Origin: Holothuria scabra
Taxonomy: Eukaryota > Echinodermata > Holothuroidea > Aspidochirotida > Holothuriidae
Direction: 5' to 3'
Length of the DNA stretch: 64,000 bases
Assembly (NCBI GenBank): GCA_037179385.1
Contig: CM074195.1
Span: 28,414,222 to 28,478,221, forward strand
Positions 1-11,500 of the stretch are shown piece by piece; within the stretch, counting starts at the first letter, position 1; every line of letters starts with the position of its first letter. Made by a program: the position numbers and the translations under genes. A model generated the notes under the pieces. It was given only the letters and a program-made list of their open reading frames with translations. It was not told where the DNA came from and searched no databases.

Positions 1-277
1 GAATAAGAAATTTGGCTGTGGCAAAAATGTTGCTGTTCTGAAAGTGAATTTACTTTGGCAAAATGCTATGCATCAAAACTTTTGTGATGTTAAGCCTATG
101 TGTACCACATTTCATGCCTTAGCAATTGATGCTGAAGACAAGTTAGATGGCTGTGGCATTAATTTTGCCTGGGCACTGCTGAATGTTGTGGCTCATTCAG
201 AAGGGGGCTTCCTCCTCCTGTTTAGGTAACAAAAATTGTGTCAGTGAATGTTTTTCTGTATGTCAGGTCCTATGCAT

Positions 278-511
278 GCATGGTCAAGTGGTTAGAGCAT
301 CAGATTTACTGTTGAGAGGTCTGAAGTTCAAGTCCTGGCCGGGTCATACCAAAGGCTTTAAAAATGGAACCTACAGTACTGCCGTTGGGCTTGGTGCTCA
401 GTGTAATTGATGGAGTAGGAAAAACAAGCTAGTGAGCCACAACTTGTAAAAGACCGTGGCAAGCTCAACTTGAAACAGTTGGTTGTAAACTGGGCCATCT
501 AACCTAATCTA
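278..511 (+). repeat. tRNA-derived SINE, near full length
   Basis: A tRNA-like head starts with an A-box-like TGGTCAAGTGGTTAGAGC and a B-box-like AAGTTCAAGTCC. The body contains AATGGAACC, GTGCTCAG and CAATTGATGGAGTAGG-type segments, then GTGAGCCACA, and the end is CTAACCTAATCTAA. The same order recurs at 42,741 and, reversed, at 14,701. It is not a tRNA gene: the stems do not pair cleanly and it carries a shared 3' body. Confidence 0.75.
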
Positions 512-3500
512 AATGTGCAGGTTGCAATATGTTTGTATGGCATTTGGAGATACTCTATGGAAGTATGTCATCGATCTTGGGTTTCCTTAATCCCTAGGTT
601 GTATCCGTAGTTGTTTCCTTGATTTTCTGTGCATTGTCTATGACTTCAGAAGGGAAGGGGGGGGGGGGTGTGGATTCAAGCTTTAGCACCAAATCTGGTT
701 AAGAGAAGAATTACCAGAATATTTCAAGTTGATCCCCTGCATGGGTCAAGTCTGGGTCTGACTGTTTTCCTGCTTGTGCTCAAATAGGAAAGCAGTCTTC
801 GACGTTACCTTCATAGTTCATACTATACCAGTGTTGAAAATATTCAGATTTGTTATGTAGCAGCCCAAGTCATGCATTAAAGTGGCAGCTCCCTGCTGTA
901 TGTAAGACATTCCCAGTCACCTCTGCACTGACAGAACTAGTTAAATTAACAGTATGTCACAGCCAGTACTAAAGTCCTGTTTACTCCTTAATATCAGCTA
1001 CAGTAGTGTAAATACACAAGACTGCTGACTGAAAAGTCTAGATAGAATGGAAACTTGGACTGAACTGAAGAAACCTTGGATTATACTGTACCATGCAGCA
1101 CATTGTTGCCAAATATTACGAGTTATTCCTGAGCCGAACAGTTGATATTTTTAGGTAGGTCTTGAAGCACATTTATATCAGATGTTGGTGTCCAAAATGT
1201 ACTGCAATCATGCTCAGTGGAATGACAACTTGGACATTATTTTAAAGACATATTCCACATGATTTTTCATGGAGTTCTTGCAAGAAAGACAGAAAGTATT
1301 CCATACCATGTCTTCTGTATATCTTGTCACAATGCCCATTTTCCAGCTCAGGGTATGGCACTTTAAAGATAAGTTATTTTTTTAAATATACCTCCACTTT
1401 TCAAAAAAAGTCGCGAAAAGTTAAGTGGACACCTGGTGACAGGTTTCTTGTGTTTTTCCATGTAATTTAATGTCCTGTTTGTCATTGAAATTTGATATTG
1501 CTGGAATGCTTAAATGTACCAATCTACTTTGCTCCTACTAACCACACCAGTTTCACAAATGGACTGTTCCATTTACCATGGAATACTCACTGGCAATGTC
1601 TTCTGTAGGTGGCGCTGTGCCCTAATAGGTACCATCCCTAAACACACACTGCAGATCTAGCATAAACCTGCACCATGTATGGATTGTAGCAAATGATATT
1701 GCCTTCAGTGGCATCAAAATTATCAGTTAATTGAATGCTACATGTTAAAGGGCCAAACCTCTCACCTCAAAGTGCAGTTTTGGTACGAGGGTACCAACAT
1801 TCTCAATTGGCTCTGCTCTTTGATTGACAACTAATTCAAACAATGCAGAGTACTAAAGCTTATATTACACAGCATGAACAGTACTGAGAGTGCTTTGATT
1901 TTATAAATTGAGTTTTTCTATACTTACCTTTAAGCAATAAACTGAGATAGTATCTGGATGAGGGTGAATTTCAGACAGTTTTGGGAAATGGCTTCAGTAA
2001 GAAGGTTACAGTAGGACTCAGGAGAATTTGTACTTTTTGGGGTGAGAGAACTGGGCCTTTAAATTGATGTTCTGCGGTGATGTCATAGATGTCCTTTTCC
2101 CTATAATGCACTAGATCTCAAGTAAAAAGTTGCATAACTTAAAAAATCATATCTTCCAAATAATTTGCTGTTTAGATGCAGTTTTCACCTCCTCACAGAG
2201 AAAATTTTTCAGCATATTTTGTAGTCAGGGAATTTTGTTTCTGGCTCTCAGAGAAGGTTGTTTTAGAAGTCTGAAAGTCTGTGAGTTCAAAATTCAAATA
2301 AGGAAGGATCCAAGACAGAAAGTAAGAAAAGGTTGGGAAGACCGATAACTGAAAGGATTCACAAGAATGAAAGGGAGAGGAGGTTCAGGAGACTGAAAAT
2401 GAGAAAAGGTCCGCAAGACTGAAAATGAATACAGGCCAGTAGATTTTTAAATTCTGTCTTGGGAAACTTTTCTCATTTTTAGTCTCACAAACCCTATTGT
2501 CTTTTTGCATGGTCTCACAAGCCTGTCCTGTGAATTGTCCTGTGAATCCCTCAGGGCTGAAACCTACGATTAAAATGTTAGAATATCTTTCCTCTGTTCC
2601 ATAAAAGTGACACAATGCTCTATCTTAAATCAGTGTGCAGGGAAGACATCAAATTCCATAATGTACTATCCCTACAAAAGTAACCTTTTTGTAAATGAGT
2701 GTCGTCTAAACACTACATGCTGTTGAGATGCAATTTTTTGCTCCAAATACAGAAAAAGTGCATTTTTTGAAGTCTCTGAACTGAGCTCATGGCAAATCTC
2801 TCTAGAATTTTTCCATGTTTTTATTGTACATGTCATGTTATGAGACCAATCATTCTATAATTGCATTTGGTTTCTTGTTTAGAATTCCAGTCTTTAATTT
2901 GGCTTCTAAGCAAGGAAATAAGTAAAATTGATTCAATTTATCAGTGATACATTTTGTCCAAAGTTGTTTGCAAAAATTAAGCATAATTTGGCAGTGACCA
3001 ATTGTAATTTATATTGTTTGAGTGTTTGTATGGCTAAAATTAAGTATTCATTTTCATAAAATGCTCAAAAAAAATCATATCACATGTTGTGCACTTGGTA
3101 TTTGAAACTCTCATGATAAGTGTACTCTAAATCAATTTTGTGTCTCTAGTTGCTACAAATGGAACACATAGTAGGCACCGTGCTGTATCATATACACACC
3201 GGTTTATCACTTACTAGCATCGTACAAGTGTCAGAAACAACAGATATCAGTAAAGGTGGTGGCAACACAGGCCACATTCACTTTATTGCTTTTGCCACGA
3301 TCAAATGAAGAAGTGGCTCCTCTGTTCCTTGTTGCTATGCACAGCCGGCGAGGCTTGCGTATGAAACAACGTCAATTAGTGTATTAAGATACAAACGAGA
3401 GAAAACGAACTGACCTAGCCAGCAGCAAAAGGATGATGAAGGTTGACACTCTGGTTCAACATGGAAAGAGGAGTTCAGGCAGGATTGCTATATATGTGTT

Positions 3501-3544
3501 ATGACATAGGTATTGACAGCGATGCACATGTGTGGGATTTTACC
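512..3544. other. Non-genic stretch
   Basis: No exon, RNA gene or repeat family recognised. It contains a poly-G run near 660 and several scattered short ORFs without family resemblance or splice support. Confidence 0.5.
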
Positions 3545-3807
3545 GGAGGGTTTTAGTTGGTTGGCACTACTCTGTGCAGGTGTGAAATTAATGTAAAGGT
3601 TTTGAAATTGTTTTAATATTTGCAATTTTTTGGAGGGTTTTAGTAGGTTGGCACTATTCTGTGCAGATGTGAAATTATGTTTTGAAATTATTTTTATGGT
3701 TGCAGTTTTTTTAGGGGGGGGGGAGGTAGGGTTTTTAGTAGGTTGACACTATTCTGTGCAGATGTGAAATTATGTTTTTGAAATTGTTTTAATATTTGCA
3801 ATTTTTT
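3545..3807 (+). repeat. Minisatellite, three copies of about 80-100 bp
   Basis: Each unit reads GGAGGGTTTTAGT(A/T)GGTTG, a CACTA-TCTGTGCAG block, GTGAAATTA, then TTTTGAAATT and TTTGCA(A/G)TTTTT. Copies begin near 3545, 3632 and 3725. The third is interrupted by a poly-G insert. Confidence 0.75.
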
Positions 3808-5954
3808 TTTTTGTTATTGCTAATTGATATTATTGGTTGTGACAGGTCTGCTCTAAATTTTAGCCAAATTGAAGCTGTAAAAATTATCATGTTTCACACT
3901 TCCAGAGAATTCAGTCAATATTGACAATTTATAGTGGATGTATTAGAAGAAATAAGTGCAAAAATCTGAAAGACCCCGGCTGGGATACTAGGCTTTTTTC
4001 ATTCAGCTTTTGCCCGTTTTTAAATCTGGAAATATTTAGGCAACTCTGTAACCCTGATCTTGGTTACTGGGTGATTGAATATTCAACTTGTACATCATAA
4101 CTGGAGTTTATCTCTGCTGCCCCAGTTTTCCCCAGTCTAACCCCCCCCCTCCCCCATATTACTGTACAGTAAGTACATATACAGCACTCTTGAAAGAGAC
4201 TAAGTGCGTCACACTTGTTAACTTTCAAAGTGAAATTTTCTGAATTTTTGCAAATTTAGTTTTGAGTGAAAGTTGTGAAATATTTAAAATTTTAAAATAA
4301 AAAGCATGGTCTAGCCTTTACATTAACTTCTATGATGGAGTATTTTTAAGTCTCAAGCATTTCATTCAGTTATGGGACATACAAGTATGGACTTGAAAGA
4401 GGATTGCTCTGTTCATCAGGGCAGATTGATTTCACCAAACACTGAAGGTGTAGAACTGACCTTGCTACTGAAGCATCTTAACAGTAGCTTCACAGAGCTT
4501 GCTATTTCCAATGTGTTACTGCAACAACTAATGGCATTAGTGTTGTACAGAATTTAACAGTACCCGTACTTGTACAGTGTGGAAAGTCATTGTACTGTAC
4601 TTATAGCCTACAGGTGTAGCAGTACGTTGGAAATTATCATGCAAGAGCTCTGCAGTATATTGGATGAATTACAGCCTGGATTGCAGGACCTGCAGAACCA
4701 ATTTTGAAGTGTGTTGGTGTGGGGGGGGGGGGGGAGGGGGGTCTTATCACAAAAGTGGCTCAACATGTTCAGCAATATAATAGCAATTTAAGGTATCCCA
4801 AAATGCCTATGGCAGAAAAATTTGGGGCTGAATCCCCCAGTCCTTCCTTGGATTTTGCAGTAGCTCATCTGTGGGTGATGATGCAATACTGTGCATGTAC
4901 ATTAGGAAATTAGCAAGTGTACTGGTCATAAAAAATTATCGCAAGATGTAGGTCCTTTTTACCATAAAAGATAGGAAGCAAGAGATGTGAGGGGGGGGGG
5001 AGATATGTAGAGGTAGCAGTGACTCTTTCCTAGTGAAAATTGTTTCTAGAGTGATATCTCCTACCTCAAATCTTTGTCAACAGGACCTGAAATGTTGTGT
5101 CATGGTGGTGCATAGGCCTAACATTTTGTGATTAAGACATATGAGGGCCAATTGGCCTTATAGATATGTTTTTAAAGGCATTCACTAAATATTTTGAAAG
5201 GTCATAGTCAACAATATGAAGGTTGTGGCCTTTTAGTATTTTTAGCCAGTGAGCCACAACTGGAAAAAGAGGCCGTGGCCGGCTGGACTTGAACCAAAAG
5301 GTTGGAAACTGGGCCCTAAAACTCTATCTAACTACAGTAATTAACCTTTGGTGTTTTTAGCCCTAATAAATTTTCCTGTTGTGTTGGCACTATTTAAGTG
5401 CACCCCAAGTCTTTAATTTGAATTTAAAAAATTATATGTTGTGAATCATTTAATATTTAATCCAACTTGTCCAACTCCTACCTTCATGGGACATGCATTA
5501 GCTGTGATAAAAGTTTAATGAAGCTTGTTGATTCAGTGGTCAATAGTACAATTCAAAGAATTTGTGATTTATTTTTTAGCTAGCATACCTTGCACTGAAA
5601 GTGACTACAGTATGTGCCGTCCTTCTTAATGTAAGGGTGAGTTGACTGTATACTCTAGATACATGTAGTTAGTGAGTTAGATAATATTTGATGACACACC
5701 AACACAAATGTGTTATATAGTGTCATACTGTTCAAATACTGTTCAAGTTCTCCTGTTTAGTCGCCTCTTACGACAGGCTGGGAATACTGTATTTCTTCAA
5801 AATGCCACTGATGTTTTCCACTCAGCCACAGCATCCATGGTACTTGAACATTTAAGGGGATATTTAGATCAAGCCAGATAACAATACAAAATTTGCCAAA
5901 AATTTTAGCTAAATTGCATTTGGTTATGGTCCTTCATTTTACAAGAGGGTTTTT
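3808..5954. other. Non-genic stretch with a SINE 3' fragment
   Basis: Contains poly-C (about 4141) and poly-G runs (about 4722 and 4991). The 3' half of the tRNA-SINE family lies at 5247-5332, recognised by GTGAGCCACAACTGG, GGCCGTGGCC, GACTTGAACC and AAACTGGGCCCTAAAACTC. No coding exon recognised. Confidence 0.55.
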
Positions 5955-7219
5955 GGTTCCTTGCGTTAGCAAAAGGAACCTATGTAGTCAGGTTGGCGTG
6001 TGTGTGTGTATGTGTGTGTGTGTGTCTGTGACGCTAGCTTGGGTACGCTGTAACTCAACAAGGGAAAGTTGGATTAAATTGAAATTTGGTATATAGAAGT
6101 GCAGTAGTTTGAAGGTGTGCCCTATCGTTTTTGGTGGAGGTCAAAGGTCATTTGGGGTCACCAGAGGTCAAAAACTAAAAACCTTCTCAGCATGATATTT
6201 CAAGGTAGGAAACTTGGATAGATGTCATACTTAGTGTGTGGGTGTGTTATTGTGTAAGGATGAAATCTGATATGTTTGGTGGAGGTCAAGGGGTCATCTG
6301 GGGTCACCAGGGGTCAAACACTGAAAAACGTTTTAACATAGTATTTTAAGGTAAAAAGGTTAGATTTCAAATCAATCTGTGTTTGGTTAAGGTCAAAGGT
6401 CATCAAGGTCACTGGAGGTCAGCCACTGGAAATGTTATTTAGAAAATGTTGTAAGCTAGATAAAGATAGGTTCAGTAGATTTTTTATCTCACCTGGTTTT
6501 GCATGCTTACACACCCAAACACCTAAGAAGTTTGGCCTTTACATTTGTTCAGTAATGATTACTTCGGGTTGTACACAGATTTTGGATCATTCAAAGTTGT
6601 AAGAGGGCAATAACTGAAATCGGTAGATTTCAATGAGCACAGGTCACACTGCATTAAACTGGTCTCTCTGCCAGTGGAAGCAATGCATGGGTTATACAGT
6701 ATGTCTCTTTAATACTGCTGTGCTCTGTGGGGTAACCTAATCCTCATTCTATTATCACACCCCATGAATCACTTGCTTTAGGCTAAACTGCTGAATAAAC
6801 CCTGTTTTCTGTGTAGAGATAGCAAACAGGACAAATGGTAGATTGTTTTAAAGTAATAGCAAGTTTTATTTGAGAGCAGGTAAAAATAACTTATGAGAGA
6901 AGTACAAGGGGTGTTTTCTCTCTCTAACCATATTGTGTATTGTTTATTGGTGATAATATCAAGTTTGATTACAAGCATAAATACATATGGAAATGAGGAA
7001 ATGTTTTTGAAGGATCACCAAGCATTTTACAAGTTGAATGTAAGTAAGGCCACAAAAATTTAATCATTGATATCATGTAATATAAGTACTAAAATACCCC
7101 TTGTGAAGATGTTACAAACATTGAGTATGAGCTTTTGCTTCTCTCTATTTCGAAGACTGGCTGTGCACTAGTTCTTATAATATCCAGCAAGGAACCACAG
7201 TGCCCATAGGGCTCTTGTT
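5955..7219 (+). repeat. AGGTCA-rich interspersed repeat, full copy
   Basis: Starts with a hairpin (GGTTCCTT..AAGGAACC), then CTATGTAGTCAGG and a (GT)n tract. Next come repeated blocks with AGGTCAAAGGTCA, GGGGTCACC and AGAGGTCAAAAAC, and it ends AAGGAACCACAGTGCCCATA then GGGCTCTTGTT. Both ends recur at 49,898/51,603 and, reversed, at 63,714/63,098. No coding capacity seen; the transposition class is unclear. Confidence 0.7.
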
Positions 7220-8450
7220 ATGCTAGGACATGGGCTTCACAGTAGTTTTGTTTGACTGTGCCACAACAGGCATTTCAAGTTCATGGGCATGCTCATGTAA
7301 TTCTCCTAGGTGACGCACACTCTCTAGCAAGAAATTTCCTTACTGGCTAATGATAACCCTAATCCCTAACCTAATCCCTAACCCAAATAAAGAATACAAT
7401 GGATACAATACAACGGCAACAAGCAATCAAGAAACACCTTGTTAAACAGTGCGCATCAACCCAATTCTCCCTCATAACAGCATAAATTTTCTGAGATAGA
7501 ATAAAATGCTGGGGAGGGCCAAGAGATTACAAAGGGTAAAGCTGTGGTTCTTCCCTCCTGCAGGAAATGATTGTAATCCAAAAATTATATTTAGGTCCAT
7601 TTAGACCCCTCCAAAATAGTTACCGTTGATTGGGGGTGGATTGGTTGGTGTATTATTTTCCAAAGTTTTCTAAATGAGCCCTTTAGAAAAGAAAATTCAA
7701 TATGGACTTTCAGCAACTGACATCATCGGATTTAATAAGTGAACTGTAGGCAGGACCCCCTTCCTCCCCCTCCTCAACTGCTTTGGACACATTGTATGGT
7801 TGGAGAACAATCAAGTCTTCAAGATTAGGAATTAAATTTGAGGCCAAGTGTAGTAAATTTTGGCTTTGTAGACACAGTAGGTGGATTTCTGAATTTCTTT
7901 CACTCTTCTGTAGAGTTTTGCATAAAGCACATTTTGTTTACATTATATGCTACTGTTTAAGCTGGAAACACTATTTCTGCTAGTACTTCATTTGTAGTAC
8001 TGTACATCCATTAATTAATGTGAAGGTATTCTATGTAGGTCTATACTATTCACACTGATATAGATTTAACTATACATTTCACTTCAACCAGCACAAAAAA
8101 TTTCTTAACTTATTATCATGTTACAATCGGAATTAGCTACTGCTGTGTGTAGAAGATTACTTGCCATCTGTGGGCACTGCATTGGAATAATAGCACAGGA
8201 ACTACACTTGGTGTATGTAGGGCTTGTTTTGAACAATCCTAGATGATTGCTGATTTTCCAGAAAGTACTGTAGTTTTATTGCTGAAGTTCCAGAGAGTAA
8301 AATAAGTTTCATTGCTTAAGTTCCAGAAAGAGCAGCAAGTTTATCAGCTAGACTAACAGTCAGTGCATAAGTGTGGCATTTTTGAAATTTTTTGAAAATT
8401 TTAAAGACTGCATGACGTAAATCCAGAGATAGACAAGCGCAGCTGTACTC
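7220..8450. other. Non-genic stretch, 5' flank of AGTRAP
   Basis: No exon recognised before exon 1. Degenerate telomere-like units (AACCCTAATCCCTAACCTAA) occur at about 7353-7382. A promoter for AGTRAP should lie near its 3' end but I see no convincing TATA box or initiator. Confidence 0.45.
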
Positions 8451-8489
8451 ATGGTGTTTGTGGTAAAAAGTATGAGGTACTCATACTCA

Positions 8490-8528
8490 ATGCTGGACTT
8501 TAATGACCAGTCGGATTCACGCATCAAG
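8490..8528 (+). CDS. AGTRAP: AGTRAP exon 1 (start codon, short N-terminus)
   Basis: Encodes 13 residues beginning MLDFNDQ and ending SRIK, followed by a consensus donor GTAAGA at 8529. The phase-0 end fits exon 2 exactly, and in human the corresponding residues are MELPAVNLK followed by V, so position and ending agree. Two further in-frame ATGs lie upstream at 8472 and 8451 after a stop (TAG 8430-8432); using them would add 6 or 13 residues (MVFVVKS, MRYSYS). I chose 8490 because the resulting length is closest to the family, but no ATG has a clearly superior context. The exon was found by phase and ending rather than by strong conservation, so it is less certain than exons 2-6. Confidence 0.65.
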
Positions 8529-11500
8529 GTAAGAAGTACTTAAAGGGCTGTTTTGTTGGAGGGGGTGGGGGACAGTACAGTCTATTTAGATTCTGAGACA
8601 CAGGGCCTCAAAAAAGTGATGGCAGTCTTGAAGTGGTAACTTGGCTCCCTGTATAGCCTTTCTATCTTGGAAGGTGTGGCAACAACAGATGGATCATCAG
8701 CCCTAATTATATCACTGCTGCAAAGACAACGTAAAAGTAGACTTTTTCAGATAATACTGTGAACATCTCTCAGAGGTTTAAATACCATGTTTAAGGTACA
8801 TTACTGTATGTCTATTGTTATCAATATCAAGTTGTATCAAAGAAATAATGACTTTGTTCTTTTGGGAAGACTGGGACTGGAGGTTATTAAATATAGGAGT
8901 AATTAGTGAGGCATTCATTTGTGAAAGAAATATTCTATGATGCTAGTGTTCATAGAATGGAACCTTTTTTAGTGTTTTTTGTATTACCATTAATAAATCC
9001 TGCACTGCATGAACAGTACTGTACATAGCACTCTTCTATGCTGCTGCATGTTGTAAAGCTTTTGATGGTCGTTGGCCTGTTGTCTCCTGAAAATACAAAA
9101 ATCTATGCTGAATTTTGAATAACATCACAGATTACCCTTGTCTAACTTTTACTGCGAACTGATTCAAACACTATTGATGATGTAGCATGATAGATAGCAC
9201 ATCAAAAAGACTTTCACATTATCAACAGTGCATTGAATCAAAGTTAAGACAAGGGTATTTTGTGACATCATCCTGAATCCCGTATAACTTTGATTGCATT
9301 TTCATGGGAGGACGATAATGAAAAGTAGAGATGTTATAAAGGTAAGACTAAAAGTTTTAAGCTCAGGGGTTTCAAGTAAAGAATAATAGAAAAAGATACA
9401 GGAAAAAGTTATAGAAAACGTTGGATGTAACTGAAGAAAATTACAGTATGAATGTACTGTAGGTTGAGTACAAAAAAAATAAGAGCAACCTGCAAATGGT
9501 AAACAAACCAAGTGCAGTAGAAACTCACTCATTTTGAAAATTTATATTAAAAGTTCATAATGTAATAGGTCAAAAGGTTGGTCAAATGCCATACATAACC
9601 TACTACCTCTTCCCTGTTCTTCCTCATACAAGGAAGTGCAAATGCCAGACAATAGGTTGGAAACTGAGCTGTAAAACTTCATTTAAGGAGCTAACTGGCT
9701 GACAATATTGCCCTTTTAACCCATCTCTTATGAGTGGTGTTACTGTGTTTCTAGCTGTCCTTTGGGTTGAGCTGACCGTTTTATAGTCCTGCCAGGTTCA
9801 GTACACCTTGTCCTTGAACAAGATGCTACATCTCAATTGCTTCTCTCCAGCCAGGGGTTGCATCATTACCTGTTGTTAACTGAAGGGATTGTAGAAGGGT
9901 ACAGGGGGAAAGAGGGGGTTGTTCGTCTCCCCCACCCCCACCCCCATCCCATAGATTTTGTCAGTTAAGTCAGTTAAGAGTTGAGTTTACAGAAAAAAGG
10001 TAATATACCTCTCCAGAGACTTAATTTTCATCCAGAGATATGCTCAAACCTCATTGCTTCTGGCGGCTTTGTTGCTGAATCTCCACCCCTAGACAGAGGT
10101 GCTTTGGGCCGAGTTTCTCCCTTTGCCTGAAAATCTTTGACCTGCCAACATTATTCTTTGCTCTAAGTTGCCCCTCCCCCCCCCCCCCCCCAATTTTCAC
10201 GTTCTAGCAGTCCTGGCACTGCTACTGTGGAAGGATCATCTCTGGGATAGACTAGTGTTGAGCAGGGCCCATACGTGATATTGTAATTTGCCTCAAGGCC
10301 TGTCGTTATTGTAAACAATGCATATTGTTCAAGTAGATGAAGAATATTACTGTGTAGAATGTCTCTACCAGTGTTAGTTGGAAAGACTTCCTAAGGAGTA
10401 GTATACAGGTACCAGTCTCATTTAGAGTGTAAATATGTACATGCAAAGCAGGAGGTACCATTTAAGCAATTGTCAAGGACATCTGTAGTATGAGTGCATA
10501 TGAGGTAGGGCTTGTAAGAGTCCCCATTCCCTATGAAAAAGAAAACAAAAAAAAAAAATCCAAAAGTCTTCAGGTTCAGACAAATTTCCTTCATGATAGT
10601 AGCATTCACCATTTCATTTTCCAAAACAGAAATGTTCAAGGTAACACTATCTTCCTTCTACTATTATAATTCATGAAATGAAATGTACTGTAGCAATATT
10701 TAAATGAAATTAAGTACAAAGAGAGGTTGGTCAAGTGTTGATCTTCATTGAACGTATTATCTTTCGGGAAGCAGTTTAAAGTTTGGTCTAGCCGACTGGC
10801 CCTTTGCCAGAGGGTGGGAAGGACTTTAGGAAAAACCTACTATGTTTTTCCTACACTTTAATGTATGCCTGTGTTTGAATATGTGCATGGGTACACAGTA
10901 GCAAGTACTTAAGCAGTTTTGGCTTCCATGGGTCTGCCTCAGCACAGTAATGTAAGTCCTAGTCATAATTTAGCTCTATGGGTAAAATCATTAATTAATG
11001 TTGTATAATGTTGTATGAAATAGTACAGTACATAACTGATCTAATATTTGCCATAAGTGCTTAGTTTTACTGTAAGGTCAAAGCTGTAATGAAATTGTGG
11101 TGGCATGAAGAAAGCTTGTGTAAATATGAGGCAAATAGCTTTGTTTGGTTTCTTCTCTAGGGCTTGTTCAAATAAAAAAAAACTGTAGATTGCTTGGATA
11201 GGTTGCGGAGTGTGAACTGTACATGTGCTGTTTTATCAAACTGAAATAAGTTTATATGAGCTCCCATTCTTTACGTATCTTTCTGCTGTAGGTATGCAAA
11301 AATCACAATTCTCACAGTAATTTTAGGCAAGTGATTGTGTATGATCACACTTTTGTGCCTCAAAATTCAAGGCCTGCCTCTCTCATGCAATTGACCTAAC
11401 ATTTCATAGAATTCAGTGCATACTGTATATTTTCGCAAAAGCGTTTTTTGTTTTGTCTTTTTTTTTTTGGCAATATGATATTATGCTCCATCACCCATGT

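Noticed and set aside
278..350. tRNA gene
   Set aside because: A- and B-box-like sequences are present but the cloverleaf does not pair, and the head is attached to a SINE body found at other places.
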